Below are positions 17,885-26,231 of a stretch of 64,000 nt of DNA, in pieces. The DNA is from Sphingomonas gei (GTDB lineage Bacteria; Pseudomonadota; Alphaproteobacteria; Sphingomonadales; Sphingomonadaceae). The notes under the pieces were generated by a model. The model ran no database searches. It was not told the origin of the DNA and saw only the letters and a list, made by a program, of their open reading frames with translations. The stretch spans positions 858,998 to 922,997 of the forward strand of contig NZ_SRXT01000001.1 in the NCBI RefSeq assembly GCF_004792685.1, in the 5' to 3' direction. A program made the translations under genes and the position numbers. Position 1 is the stretch's first letter. Each line of letters begins with the position of its first letter.

Positions 17885-19128
17885 GCTGCGGCTCCCTCGC
17901 GCTCACCCCGGAAGGTGATCTGGAAGATCAGCGCAATCACCGCAGCCGCCGCGGCCGGATACCACCACATCTGATGCCAGTCTGCGATGCTCGGCTGCGC
18001 GGGAAGCTGCGCATAGAGCAGCCCGCCGATCTGCGAACCGAGCAGCATCCCGACGCCGTAGGTGAACAGCGTCAACATCCCCTGCGCCTGCGCGTTGACG
18101 CCCTTGGGCTGCGCGATCGTCTGGGTGTAGATCGCCCCGGCGACGAAGAAAAAGTCGTAGCATACGCCGTGGAGCGCGACGCCGAGATAGACGGCCCAAA
18201 GCGAGCTGCCGCCGTCGCCGATCGCGAACAAGGCATAGCGCAGCGCCCAGGCGGCCATGCCGACCAGCAGCAGCGGCTTGACCCCGAAGCGGCGGTACAG
18301 CCACGGCATCGCGAACATGAAGCCGAGCTCGGACATCTGCCCGATCGCGAGCGTGCCGCTGACATTTTCGATGCCGGTCGCGCCGACATAGGGCGAGGCA
18401 TAGGCATAATACATCGCCAGCGGGATAGAGATCAACGTCGCGCAAACGATGAATACCAGGAACGAACGCTGCCGCATCAGGCCGAATGCCTCGACGCAGA
18501 ACACCTGGCGCAGCACGCTGTCATCGCTCGGCGCGTCGGGCGCGACATTGGGCAAGGTGAAGCTGTAGAGCCCGAGCGCGATCGAGACGATCGCCGCGGC
18601 AGTGAAGATCTGCGGGCTGGCGGACAGGCCGAGCCAGCCGATGATCAAGCCGGCGGCAATCCAGCCGAGCGTGCCGAACGCGCGCACGAACGGGAAATTG
18701 TCGACGCGCTCGCCGAAGCTCTTGAGCGCGATCGTGTTGGCGAGCCCGACCGTGGGCATGTAGAGGATCAGATAGCCGAGCAGCACCCAGACCATGGTCT
18801 CGCCATGCTCGGGCGTTACAAGCGAGGGCAGTACGAACAGGATCGCACCGCCCACCAGATGAAGGATCACCATCAACATCTTCGGGCTGAGATAACGCGT
18901 GGCGACCATGCCGAGCAGGAAGGAACCCGCGATCGAGGCGATCGGGCCGACCGAAAAGGCGTTGGCGATCAAATTGCCGATGCCGACGGTCTGCATCACC
19001 AGACCGAGCGTGACCTGCCACGCGCCCCAGACGAAGAACTGCATGAACATCAACGCACTCAGGCGCCCGGTCAGCAGGCCCGAAGGCGATCCCCCGGCAA
19101 TCTTCGACGCACCTTCCGCAACGGCCAT
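17881..19128 (-). CDS. MFS transporter, nucleoside/sugar:H+ symporter (NHS) family
   Basis: 415 aa, 12 TM. ATG 19128 is preceded by GGGGAGGG at good spacing. LMFMQFFVWGAWQVTLGLVMQ and FGTLGWIAAGLIIGWL are typical of the NupG/XapB-like group (Nuc_H_symport), whose sphingomonad members often sit in glycoside clusters. Inner-membrane import of a sugar or oxidised sugar is inferred. It is the first gene of the leftward operon that ends with the GMC oxidoreductase and lies downstream of a LacI-type operator. Confidence 0.85.
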   Translation of the reverse strand: MAVAEGASKIAGGSPSGLLTGRLSALMFMQFFVWGAWQVTLGLVMQTVGIGNLIANAFSVGPIASIAGSFLLGMVATRYLSPKMLMVILHLVGGAILFVLPSLVTPEHGETMVWVLLGYLILYMPTVGLANTIALKSFGERVDNFPFVRAFGTLGWIAAGLIIGWLGLSASPQIFTAAAIVSIALGLYSFTLPNVAPDAPSDDSVLRQVFCVEAFGLMRQRSFLVFIVCATLISIPLAMYYAYASPYVGATGIENVSGTLAIGQMSELGFMFAMPWLYRRFGVKPLLLVGMAAWALRYALFAIGDGGSSLWAVYLGVALHGVCYDFFFVAGAIYTQTIAQPKGVNAQAQGMLTLFTYGVGMLLGSQIGGLLYAQLPAQPSIADWHQMWWYPAAAAAVIALIFQITFRGEREGAAA

Positions 19129-19193
19129 GCGCAGCCCTCCCCTTTTGGCAGTTTTCTTGCCTGTCGAATCGCAGGCTAGGCAGGTCGAAAGCT

Positions 19194-19211
19194 GATGTAA
19201 AGGATTACATC
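19194..19211. promoter_or_regulatory. LacI-type operator GATGTAA-AGGA-TTACATC
   Basis: A perfect 7-bp inverted repeat with 4-bp spacer, inner core TGTAA-N4-TTACA, in the 128-bp region between the divergent MFS operon and lacI-type regulator gene. LacI-family operators often have this arm and spacing, though a central CG is more usual than AGGA. Probably the site where the adjacent regulator represses both itself and the glycoside operon. Confidence 0.65.
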
Positions 19212-19256
19212 GGATATCGGTCGACACGCTGCGCAACACCATACCATAAGGGTTGG

Positions 19257-20258
19257 ATGCCGACGATCATCGAAGTCGCCGCGATGGCCGGCGTGTCCAC
19301 CGCCACCGTCTCGCGGGTGCTGAGCCGGCCCGAGCGCGTAGCCGAGCAGACCCGCCAGCGCGTGCTCGAAGTGGTGCAGTCGCTCGGCTATGCGCCCAAT
19401 GTCGCGGCCCGCACGCTGCGCACGCTGCGCGCCGCCAAGATCCTGCTGACCGTGCCCGACATTTCGAACCCCTTCTTCGCCAGCGTGATCCGCGGCGCGG
19501 AGGAAGCCGCGCGGGACGCAGGCTATGCCGTCGTGGTCGGCGACACCCGCCACGACCCGCAGGTCGAGGACCAATATGCCGAGATGCTGTCGCGCCGCGA
19601 AGTCGACGGGCTGATCTTCCTCGGGCACCGCCTGCCCGAAAGCCTCGCGCCTTTGCTGTCGCGGCAGGGCGCCGCCGCGCCGATCGTCAACGGCTGCGAA
19701 TACAGCCCCGAGCTCGGCGTCCCCAGCGTTCATATCGACAACGCCGCGGCGAGTTGCGACGCTGTCGAGCATCTGATCGGGCTCGGCCATCGCCGCATCG
19801 GGCTGATCACCGGCCCGCCGATCAGCCCGATCAGCCGCGATCGCCTGTCCGGCGCGATACAGGCCGCCGAGCGCCACGGCCTGCGCGATAGTCTCGCCGT
19901 ACGCACCGGCGATTACTCGGCAAGCTCCGCCTTCGAGCAGACCCAGGTCCTGCTCGCGCTAGGCGTGACCGCGATCTTTTGCTTCAGCGACGAAATGGCG
20001 ATGGGAACGCTCAGCGCGATCAGCGAGGCGGGCCTATCCTGCCCCGCCGACATCTCGGTGATCGGCTTCGACGACTTGCCGCTTGCCCGCTTTTTCCAGC
20101 CCGCGCTCACCACGATCTCGCAACCCAAGGGCATGATCGGTCGGCGCACCGTCGAATTGCTGGTCGATATCCTACGCGACGTCGAAAGCCCGGCGAGCCA
20201 GTTGACGCTGCCGCACGAACTGATCGTCCGCAACAGTACCGGGCCAGTCCGCGGATGA
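19257..20258 (+). CDS. LacI family transcriptional regulator
   Basis: 333 aa. The N-terminal HTH and hinge (IIEVAAMAGVSTATVSRVLSRPERVAEQTRQRV, residues about 3-40) are textbook LacI. The periplasmic-binding-protein-like effector domain follows (LTVPDISNPFFASVIRGAEEA, CFSDEMAMGTLSAISEAG, ISVIGFDDLPLARFFQPALTT). It is divergent from the MFS/GMC operon with a matching palindrome between. Inducer: presumably the imported sugar or its keto derivative. ATG 19257 puts the HTH at the expected distance. Confidence 0.93.
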   Translation: MPTIIEVAAMAGVSTATVSRVLSRPERVAEQTRQRVLEVVQSLGYAPNVAARTLRTLRAAKILLTVPDISNPFFASVIRGAEEAARDAGYAVVVGDTRHDPQVEDQYAEMLSRREVDGLIFLGHRLPESLAPLLSRQGAAAPIVNGCEYSPELGVPSVHIDNAAASCDAVEHLIGLGHRRIGLITGPPISPISRDRLSGAIQAAERHGLRDSLAVRTGDYSASSAFEQTQVLLALGVTAIFCFSDEMAMGTLSAISEAGLSCPADISVIGFDDLPLARFFQPALTTISQPKGMIGRRTVELLVDILRDVESPASQLTLPHELIVRNSTGPVRG

Positions 20259-20277
20259 TGCCGGATCGAGTTTGAAT

Positions 20278-20380
20278 CTGTTCCCCGGCGAAGGCCGGGG
20301 CCTAGTTGCAAGCAGTTGGCGACGGCGGGATGCCTGCGCCTGCGCGCCGATACTGGGCGCCGGCCTTCGCCGGGGAACAG
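20278..20380. repeat. Intergenic palindromic element, 21-bp inverted repeats
   Basis: The 21-bp arm at 20278-20298 (core TTCCCCGGCGAAGGCCGG) is repeated exactly in reverse complement at 20360-20380, 61 bases apart. Each arm is itself partly palindromic (CCGGCGAAGGCCGG). It lies between the convergent lacI-type and M20 peptidase genes and may end transcription from both sides. It belongs to a class of dispersed palindromic elements common in sphingomonads; related but different ones occur at 51.4, 52.4 and 55.0 kb. Confidence 0.7.
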
Positions 20381-20400
20381 GAAAGATCCGCAGCTGAAGC

Positions 20401-21702
20401 TCAGCGCGTCGCGCGCTCTCCGCTCAACCGCGTGATCAATATCGCCGCGCGCTTGGCCTGGCGGCGGATGCTGTCGAGGTCGACGGTTTCGCCCGGCGCG
20501 TGATCGCCGACACTGTAGGTGCCGAGCCCGGCGAGGCTGTCGACGTCCGAAGCCACGAACGAGATGTCGCCGGCCCCCCGCTTCAACGGGTCGAGCGCCG
20601 CCATCTCGGCGAGCCCAAGGTCGCGATTGACTTCATTGAGCTTGACCAGCAACGCCTTGTTGCCCGCTGTCGGCGCCATTGCGGGATAGCCTTCGCCGAA
20701 GCGGATCCTGGCATCGGTGCCCGGCGCGTGCGCGGCAACGATCGCCTCCATCTTCGCACGCACTCTCAAGGTCTGCTCCTCGCTCAGCGTGCGAAAATCG
20801 CCCATCGCGATCGCGGTCTCGGCGATGATGTTGGTCTTGCCCGCCACGGTCGCGTTGCCGCTGGCGTCGATCGCCGCCCGCGCGCCGCCGGCGATCACGC
20901 CGGGGTTGAAGGTAAGATTGGGCTCGGGCAGCTCTGTCCGGAACGCCGCGAGGATGCGGGCGAGCTCGTTGACTGCGCCGTCGCCCTGCGCGGCAGTGAA
21001 GATCAGCGAAGAATGGCCGGTCTTGCCGGTCGCGGTCAGCGTCCAGTCGGTCACCGAGCGGCGCGCGATCGAGCCCATGTCGCGGCCGTCCTGCTGGACC
21101 AGCCCTTCGAAATCTAGCGCAACATCGGCGCGCTTGCCCGCGGCGATCAGGTCGGCGCGCGAGATCGTCGCAGGGCTGCCGGCATCCTCCTCGTCCCCGG
21201 TCAGCACGATTTCGATATTGGCCTTGCCGAGCGTCCCCGCCGCCTTCATCGCGTGCAAAGCCGCGAGGATCACCACCATCCCGCCTTTGTCGTCCCCCGC
21301 ACCGGGACCCTCGGCCAGATTGCCCTTGCGGACGAACTTCTGAAACGGCGAGCTCGGCTCGAACACGGTATCGAGATGCCCGATCAGCAGGATGCGCTTG
21401 CGCCCCGCCGCGCCGCGGTGGACCGCGATCAGGTGCCCGGCGCGGCCGACCTCCGCCATCGGCTTCCAGGTCACAGCCAAGCCCAGTGCTTCGAGCTCCG
21501 CACGCATCATCGCGCCGACCCTGGTCACGCCTTCCAGGTTGAGCGTGCCGCTATTCTGGTCGACCAGCCGGCCGAGCAAAGCCACCGACTCCTCATATCG
21601 CGCGTCTACGGTCCGCCCCATCGCCTTCTCGGCAGGCGATAATTGCGCCAGCGCAGGCGCCGCTGCGGTCAGCAGCATCGCGACCGCCGGGATCAGCCGC
21701 AT
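20401..21702 (-). CDS. Exported M20 family metallopeptidase (glutamate carboxypeptidase CPG2-like)
   Basis: 433 aa with signal MRLIPAVAMLLTAAAPALAQ. Metal ligands: LLIGHLDTVFEPSSPF (His-x-Asp), GAGDDKGGMVVILAAL (bridging Asp), LTGDEEDAGSPATI (catalytic Glu-Glu). The dimerisation domain contains KTGHSSLIF. The family removes C-terminal Glu/Asp or hydrolyses small peptides in the periplasm. ATG 21702 overlaps the TonB-receptor stop (TGATG; GTG 21705 is also possible), so it is co-translated with the receptor. Acting on acidic dipeptides would fit the neighbouring S51 and cyanophycin genes (inference). Confidence 0.88.
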   Translation of the reverse strand: MRLIPAVAMLLTAAAPALAQLSPAEKAMGRTVDARYEESVALLGRLVDQNSGTLNLEGVTRVGAMMRAELEALGLAVTWKPMAEVGRAGHLIAVHRGAAGRKRILLIGHLDTVFEPSSPFQKFVRKGNLAEGPGAGDDKGGMVVILAALHAMKAAGTLGKANIEIVLTGDEEDAGSPATISRADLIAAGKRADVALDFEGLVQQDGRDMGSIARRSVTDWTLTATGKTGHSSLIFTAAQGDGAVNELARILAAFRTELPEPNLTFNPGVIAGGARAAIDASGNATVAGKTNIIAETAIAMGDFRTLSEEQTLRVRAKMEAIVAAHAPGTDARIRFGEGYPAMAPTAGNKALLVKLNEVNRDLGLAEMAALDPLKRGAGDISFVASDVDSLAGLGTYSVGDHAPGETVDLDSIRRQAKRAAILITRLSGERATR

Positions 21703-24533
21703 CACAGCTTGGCCCCGCCCATCTTGTAGGTCAGCTGGAGGTAGAAGCTACGCCCGACGCCATCGAACCACGAAGTGTCATAATAGGGATAGCCGCTATA
21801 CGTCCGATCCTTGATCGGGTTTTGGTCGAACAGATTGTTGACCGTGCCCGACAGCCGGATCCGGTCGTTGAGATCGACCTGCGCCGACAGATTGAACAGA
21901 TAGCTCGCTTTGATATAACCCTCTTCGGCATAATTGGGCAGCTTGCTCAGCCGCTGGCCATTGAGCGTCGTCGAGAAGCGGCCGAGATCCCAGGTCAGGC
22001 TCGCGGTGCCCTTGTCGCGCGGGATGTAGTAACCGCTGTCGAACGCCAATTTGTCGATCACCGGATCGCCCGGATATTGGCGCATCGTGTGGTTGAGCAC
22101 ATAGGTGTAGCTCGCCGCGAGCGCGAAGGTGCCGATTCCCGCGGTGGGCAGTCGCAGATGCGCCGCGATGTCGATCCCGTCGGTGGTCTCTTCGGCGATG
22201 TTGATCGGATTGATCGACACCGACTGGATCTCGCCGGCCAGCGCGCCGCCGGCATAACGCTGGACCCGCGCGATCGCATCCATGCAGGTCGGCGTCGTCG
22301 GATCGGCTTCGGGTGCGGCCCCGCCCGCGCCTGGGCGGCACGACGCCTCGTCGCGCAGGATCGTGTCGATCCGCATGTTGAGCACCTGGTTCTTCATCTT
22401 CACGCGGAAATAGTCCGCCGAGAAGTCGAAGTTGCGGCTCGGCTGGAACACCAATCCGGCGTTGATCGAAGTCGAAGTCTCCGGCCGCAGCCGGCGATTG
22501 CCGTTCTGCCGCGCGATGAAGTCGACATCGTCGAACTGGCAGTCGCCGATATCTTCCCCCACTTGCCCGCAGCCATAATAATCGGTGCCGCCGGTATGGG
22601 TGTTGCCCGGCCCCTTGAAGACATAGTGCAGGTCGGGCGCGCGGAAGCCGGTGCCATAGGCGCCGCGGATCAGCAGGCTCTTCATCGGGCGCAGCTCCGC
22701 GCCCAGATTATAAGTGAACTTGCCGAAGCCGTTCCCGGCGAAGCTGTAATGATCGTAGCGACCCGCACCGCTCAGCTGGAGGAACTCGAACGCGGGCACG
22801 CGAAGCTCGCCGCCCGCTCCCCAATGCTGGCGCGTGCCCTTGCCGTCCGAATCGATCAGCCCGACATAATATTGGGTGAGCGCCAGCGGATCCGGGTTGA
22901 TCTCATACCCCTGGTCGCCGACCTCCGCGACCGCCGCGAAGCCGACCGGGCCGGCGGGCAGCTGGAACAGCTCGGTGCTGTTGATCGTCGCCGAGAAATT
23001 ATTGACCCAGGTCTTCGGGCGATAGGTCGAAATCGCCGTGATCGACGCATATTCGGCCGGCGTCAGCGGCTTGTAGAGCCGCGCGATATCGGCGTCGAAC
23101 GCTGGATAGCCATTCTCCTCGCCGATCTGCGGCCCGAGGAAGAAGTCGTTCGACTTGCCGATCACCACCTGCGGGAAGTCGATCTTCGAGCTGTATTCGG
23201 CGTGGTTGTAGGTGACTTCATAGCCCCAGGCGCCATCGCCCAACTTCCCGCGGATGCCCGGCGTGATGTTGTAGGTGAACGAGCGGTTGCGGGTCATGCC
23301 CTTGTCGAGCCCGCCCATTTCCTCGGGGGTGAACAGGCGATACCAATTGTCGAGCTGGTCGCCGCTAAACGTGAGGTTGGCGGGCATGTTGGGATTGAAG
23401 AAGGTGCCTTCCTCATTGCCGTCTGGCGTAACATATTGCCAGTCGAGCACGTCGCGGAACAGCCTTAGCCTCGAATAGCTCGCCTGCACATCGACGAAGA
23501 GCTCGGCCTTGTCGCTCAGGTTGTAGCCCATCGACCCGTAAAGGCTGGCGGCCCGGCGCTGGCTGATCGTCGTGCCATAGCCGATCGCTTCGTTGCTGCC
23601 GCAATAGCGGCCATCGACATATTCGTCGTTGGCGATGTCATAACCATATCCGGGGCGGCTGGCATAATAGGTTGTGCCGCCGTTGAGGCTGGCGAGCGAG
23701 GCGCAGACCGCGGCGCCCGGATCGAGATAGTCGTTATCTTCGTCGGTGCGCAGGAAGTTGCGGCGCGCGATCGGATAGTCGGTGGTCGGGCTGTCCGCCG
23801 ACGAATCCTGGAGGCGGCGCTGATAGGCCCAGAGCGGCCGCTGATCGAGCAATTCGACGCCCACCACCCCGTGGAAGCCGCCGGTCTCCCAGCCGGTGGT
23901 CAGCGACAGGCGCTGCGAGCTGCCGCCGCCATGTTCGGTGAAGCCGGCGCGGTAATCGATCCGGGTTCCGTCGGGCTTGGACTTGAGTTGGAAATTGACC
24001 ACGCCCGAAATTGCGTCCGAGCCGTAGATCGCCGAGGCGCTGCCGCTCAGCACTTCGACTCGCTCGATCAGCCCGACCGGGATGTTCGAAATGTCGGTGA
24101 AGTTGCTGTTGCCGCCGAAGGGCAATGGAAAGTCTGCGATGCGCCGGCCGTTGACCAAAACGAGCGTATGATTGGGCCCGAGCCCGCGCAGATCGACCTG
24201 CTGCGCGCCGGGAGTGAAGTCGGCGCCCGAGAAGCTCTGCTGGCTCTGCGTCTCGCCGCCATTCTGGGTGATCGCGCGCAGCACGTCGGGGACGCTCTGA
24301 TAGCCGTTGCGGAGGATGTCCTCGGACGTGATCGTCGTCACCGGCGCCGGACCCTCGGCCTGCACCCGCGGGATGCGTGAGCCGAGCACCAGTATCTCGG
24401 GGCTGGCTTCCTCCGCCGCAACGTCCTGCGGCGGTGCTTGACCGTCCACGGCGGTCTGCGCCAAGGCCTGCCCCGCCAGCGCGCACACTGCCGTACCGGC
24501 CAATGCCGACGCGATGATCCTCCGATGACGCAT
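21702..24533 (-). CDS. TonB-dependent outer-membrane receptor
   Basis: 943 aa. ATG 24533 with AAGGGGAT upstream begins the signal MRHRRIIASALAGTAVCALAGQALAQ. The TonB-box region is likely in ASPEILVLGSRIPRV; the plug includes ITSEDILRNGYQSVPDVLRAI, LRGLGPNHTLVLVNGRR and GSASAIYGSDAISGVVNF; the rest is a 22-strand barrel ending in aromatic SFYLQLTYKMGG. The longest family-typical substrate class in sphingomonads is large and sequence does not settle the ligand. Coupling to an exported M20 peptidase and divergence from an exported S51 peptidase point to a peptide or polymer ligand. Confidence 0.93.
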   Translation of the reverse strand: MRHRRIIASALAGTAVCALAGQALAQTAVDGQAPPQDVAAEEASPEILVLGSRIPRVQAEGPAPVTTITSEDILRNGYQSVPDVLRAITQNGGETQSQQSFSGADFTPGAQQVDLRGLGPNHTLVLVNGRRIADFPLPFGGNSNFTDISNIPVGLIERVEVLSGSASAIYGSDAISGVVNFQLKSKPDGTRIDYRAGFTEHGGGSSQRLSLTTGWETGGFHGVVGVELLDQRPLWAYQRRLQDSSADSPTTDYPIARRNFLRTDEDNDYLDPGAAVCASLASLNGGTTYYASRPGYGYDIANDEYVDGRYCGSNEAIGYGTTISQRRAASLYGSMGYNLSDKAELFVDVQASYSRLRLFRDVLDWQYVTPDGNEEGTFFNPNMPANLTFSGDQLDNWYRLFTPEEMGGLDKGMTRNRSFTYNITPGIRGKLGDGAWGYEVTYNHAEYSSKIDFPQVVIGKSNDFFLGPQIGEENGYPAFDADIARLYKPLTPAEYASITAISTYRPKTWVNNFSATINSTELFQLPAGPVGFAAVAEVGDQGYEINPDPLALTQYYVGLIDSDGKGTRQHWGAGGELRVPAFEFLQLSGAGRYDHYSFAGNGFGKFTYNLGAELRPMKSLLIRGAYGTGFRAPDLHYVFKGPGNTHTGGTDYYGCGQVGEDIGDCQFDDVDFIARQNGNRRLRPETSTSINAGLVFQPSRNFDFSADYFRVKMKNQVLNMRIDTILRDEASCRPGAGGAAPEADPTTPTCMDAIARVQRYAGGALAGEIQSVSINPINIAEETTDGIDIAAHLRLPTAGIGTFALAASYTYVLNHTMRQYPGDPVIDKLAFDSGYYIPRDKGTASLTWDLGRFSTTLNGQRLSKLPNYAEEGYIKASYLFNLSAQVDLNDRIRLSGTVNNLFDQNPIKDRTYSGYPYYDTSWFDGVGRSFYLQLTYKMGGAKL

Positions 24534-24595
24534 ACCCGATCCCCTTTTGCTATGTTGACATATTGATAGCGTTGGGCTGCAAATTGAAACAATAA

Positions 24596-24618
24596 AAATG
24601 CAGATTGAGCCTGCATTT
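24596..24618. promoter_or_regulatory. Operator-like inverted repeat AAATGCAG-N7-CTGCATTT
   Basis: A perfect 8-bp inverted repeat with 7-bp spacer inside the 111-bp AT-rich region between the divergent TonB receptor and S51 peptidase genes. The size and AT-rich flanks would suit an Lrp/AsnC dimer. The Lrp-type regulator encoded two genes to the right (25652) is the natural candidate. A TTGACA (24556-24561) on the forward strand may be the -35 of the peptidase promoter. Confidence 0.5.
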
Positions 24619-24644
24619 GGAACGATTTGAAGGGGGCTATGGCC

Positions 24645-25655
24645 ATGAAGACACTGTTGCGGCTGTGGGCAACCTTCGCCACGTTGCTGCTGGCGGTGCC
24701 CGCGCTGGCGCAGGCCCCGGCGGGCTATGCTTATTATGAGATCGGCGACGTCGCCGCGCCGACCCCTGCCCCCACCGCACAGGCGATGATGCTGATGGGC
24801 GGCGGCGAATGGGACGTCGGCGCCTTTCGCTGGTTCGCCGAGCGCGCCGGGCACGGCCATATCGTCGTGCTGCGCGCCTCGGGCGCAGGCGAGGCGGGCG
24901 AGGAAATCTATCGCGACATCGGCGGCGTCCTGTCGGTCCAGACGATCGTGTTCACCGATCGCGCCGCGGCGAGCGACCCGCGCGTGCTCGCGATATTGGA
25001 GCATGCCGACGGCATCTTCCTCGCTGGCGGCGATCAGTCCAACTATGTCCGCTACTGGAAGAACACCCCCGTCGCCCGGCTGCTGGATGCGCATGTCCGC
25101 AAGGACCGGCCGATCGGCGGAACCAGTGCCGGCCTCGCGATCCTCGGCGGCACCGCCTATGGCGCGATGGACGGCGGCAGCATCGATAGCCCCACTGCGC
25201 TCGCCGACCCGGCAGGGCCGGCGGTGACTTTGGTGACCGACTTCCTCCACATGCCCCGCCTCGCGCATGTCGTCACCGACACCCATTTCAACGCGCGCGA
25301 CCGGCTCGGGCGGCTGATCGCCTTCCTTGCCGCGGCACGCCAGAAGGACGCCGTTGCGATCGGAATCGGCGTCGACGAGCAAAGCGCGCTCTGCGTCGAG
25401 GCCGACGGCACCGCCAGGCTACGTACCCGCAATGGCGGCTTCGCCTGGCTCGTCCAGCCCAAAAACAGGCCCGCGCTCAAGCCCGGCAAACCCCTCGACT
25501 GGGCAAGCGTCCGAGTCACCGGCATCGGCCCCGACAGCCGATTCGACCTGAACAGCTTGCGAATCATCGCGCCTGTCTTTGCGGGCACAGCGCGTGTTGC
25601 GGGTGGGCGCCTGCTCGATGCCCCAGCGACGCCCGGCGCAGTGTTACCGCAATGA
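24645..25655 (+). CDS. Exported S51-family serine peptidase, cyanophycinase-like
   Basis: 336 aa. ATG 24645 is favoured because AGGGGG lies eight bases upstream; the in-frame ATG 24639 is too close. Signal MKTLLRLWATFATLLLAVPALAQ. The S51 nucleophile elbow GGTSAGLAIL is near residue 160. Earlier SVQTIVFTDRAAASDPRVLAI and GIFLAGGDQSNYVRYW match cyanophycinases; extracellular enzymes of this type (CphE-like) cleave the polymer to beta-Asp-Arg. It differs from the cytoplasmic paralogue at 30.4 kb in having a signal. It overlaps the Lrp gene (ATGA). Confidence 0.85.
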   Translation: MKTLLRLWATFATLLLAVPALAQAPAGYAYYEIGDVAAPTPAPTAQAMMLMGGGEWDVGAFRWFAERAGHGHIVVLRASGAGEAGEEIYRDIGGVLSVQTIVFTDRAAASDPRVLAILEHADGIFLAGGDQSNYVRYWKNTPVARLLDAHVRKDRPIGGTSAGLAILGGTAYGAMDGGSIDSPTALADPAGPAVTLVTDFLHMPRLAHVVTDTHFNARDRLGRLIAFLAAARQKDAVAIGIGVDEQSALCVEADGTARLRTRNGGFAWLVQPKNRPALKPGKPLDWASVRVTGIGPDSRFDLNSLRIIAPVFAGTARVAGGRLLDAPATPGAVLPQ

Positions 25656-26092
25656 CCACGCGTGCGCCAGAAGAGATCGACCTGCAGCTGCTCGCGCTGC
25701 TGCGCGAAGATTCCCGGCGCAACGTCTCCGAGCTCGCAACGGCGCTCGGCGTATCGCGCACGACGATCTACAGCAGCATCGAGCGGCTCGAGCGCCACGA
25801 GACGATCGTCGGCTACACCGTCCGTCTCGGCGAGGAGTATGACCGCCGCCAGGTCCGCGCGCATGTCATGATCAAGCTATATCCAAAAGCGACGCAGGCG
25901 ACCCAGGACCAGTTGGTAACGATGCCTGAAGTCGCCGGGCTCTACGCGATATCGGGCGAGTATGATCTGATCGCGATCGTCGAGGCACCGCACGTCAACC
26001 GGCTCAACGACCTGCTCGACCTGATCGGCGCGATGGAAGGCGTCGAGCGGACGACCTCTTCGGTCATCCTCGCGACCAAGTTGCAACGCTGA
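25652..26092 (+). CDS. Lrp/AsnC family transcriptional regulator
   Basis: 146 aa. N-terminal winged HTH (IDLQLLALLREDSRRNVSELATALGVSRTTIYSSIERLE) and C-terminal RAM ligand domain (VMIKLYPKATQATQDQL, GEYDLIAIVEAPHVNRLNDLLDLIG). Such proteins sense amino acids. Its start overlaps the S51 stop, so it is co-expressed with that peptidase and probably controls the divergent TonB-receptor/peptidase pair in response to Asp, Arg or related products (inference). Confidence 0.92.
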   Translation: MTTRAPEEIDLQLLALLREDSRRNVSELATALGVSRTTIYSSIERLERHETIVGYTVRLGEEYDRRQVRAHVMIKLYPKATQATQDQLVTMPEVAGLYAISGEYDLIAIVEAPHVNRLNDLLDLIGAMEGVERTTSSVILATKLQR

Positions 26093-26231
26093 GGCAAGCT
26101 CCCAGTTTCCGCGTCGCCCACGGCATATCGCACAGAACAATGCCGTATAAATCCGCAATTCAGACTTAGGCTCTATGTTACGATTCTGACGCAAACCAGG
26201 GGCCATGCTGGTTTGAGGCAAAGGACGTGAG

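Noticed and set aside
26124..26142. Third copy of the ATACCGTAT operator (ATGCCGTATAA upstream of the GH5-like gene)
   Set aside because: Only one half matches and symmetry is lost, so chance is likely.
26193..26214. Riboswitch before the GH5-like gene
   Set aside because: A single 7-bp hairpin with an 8-base loop; no conserved riboswitch core can be seen.
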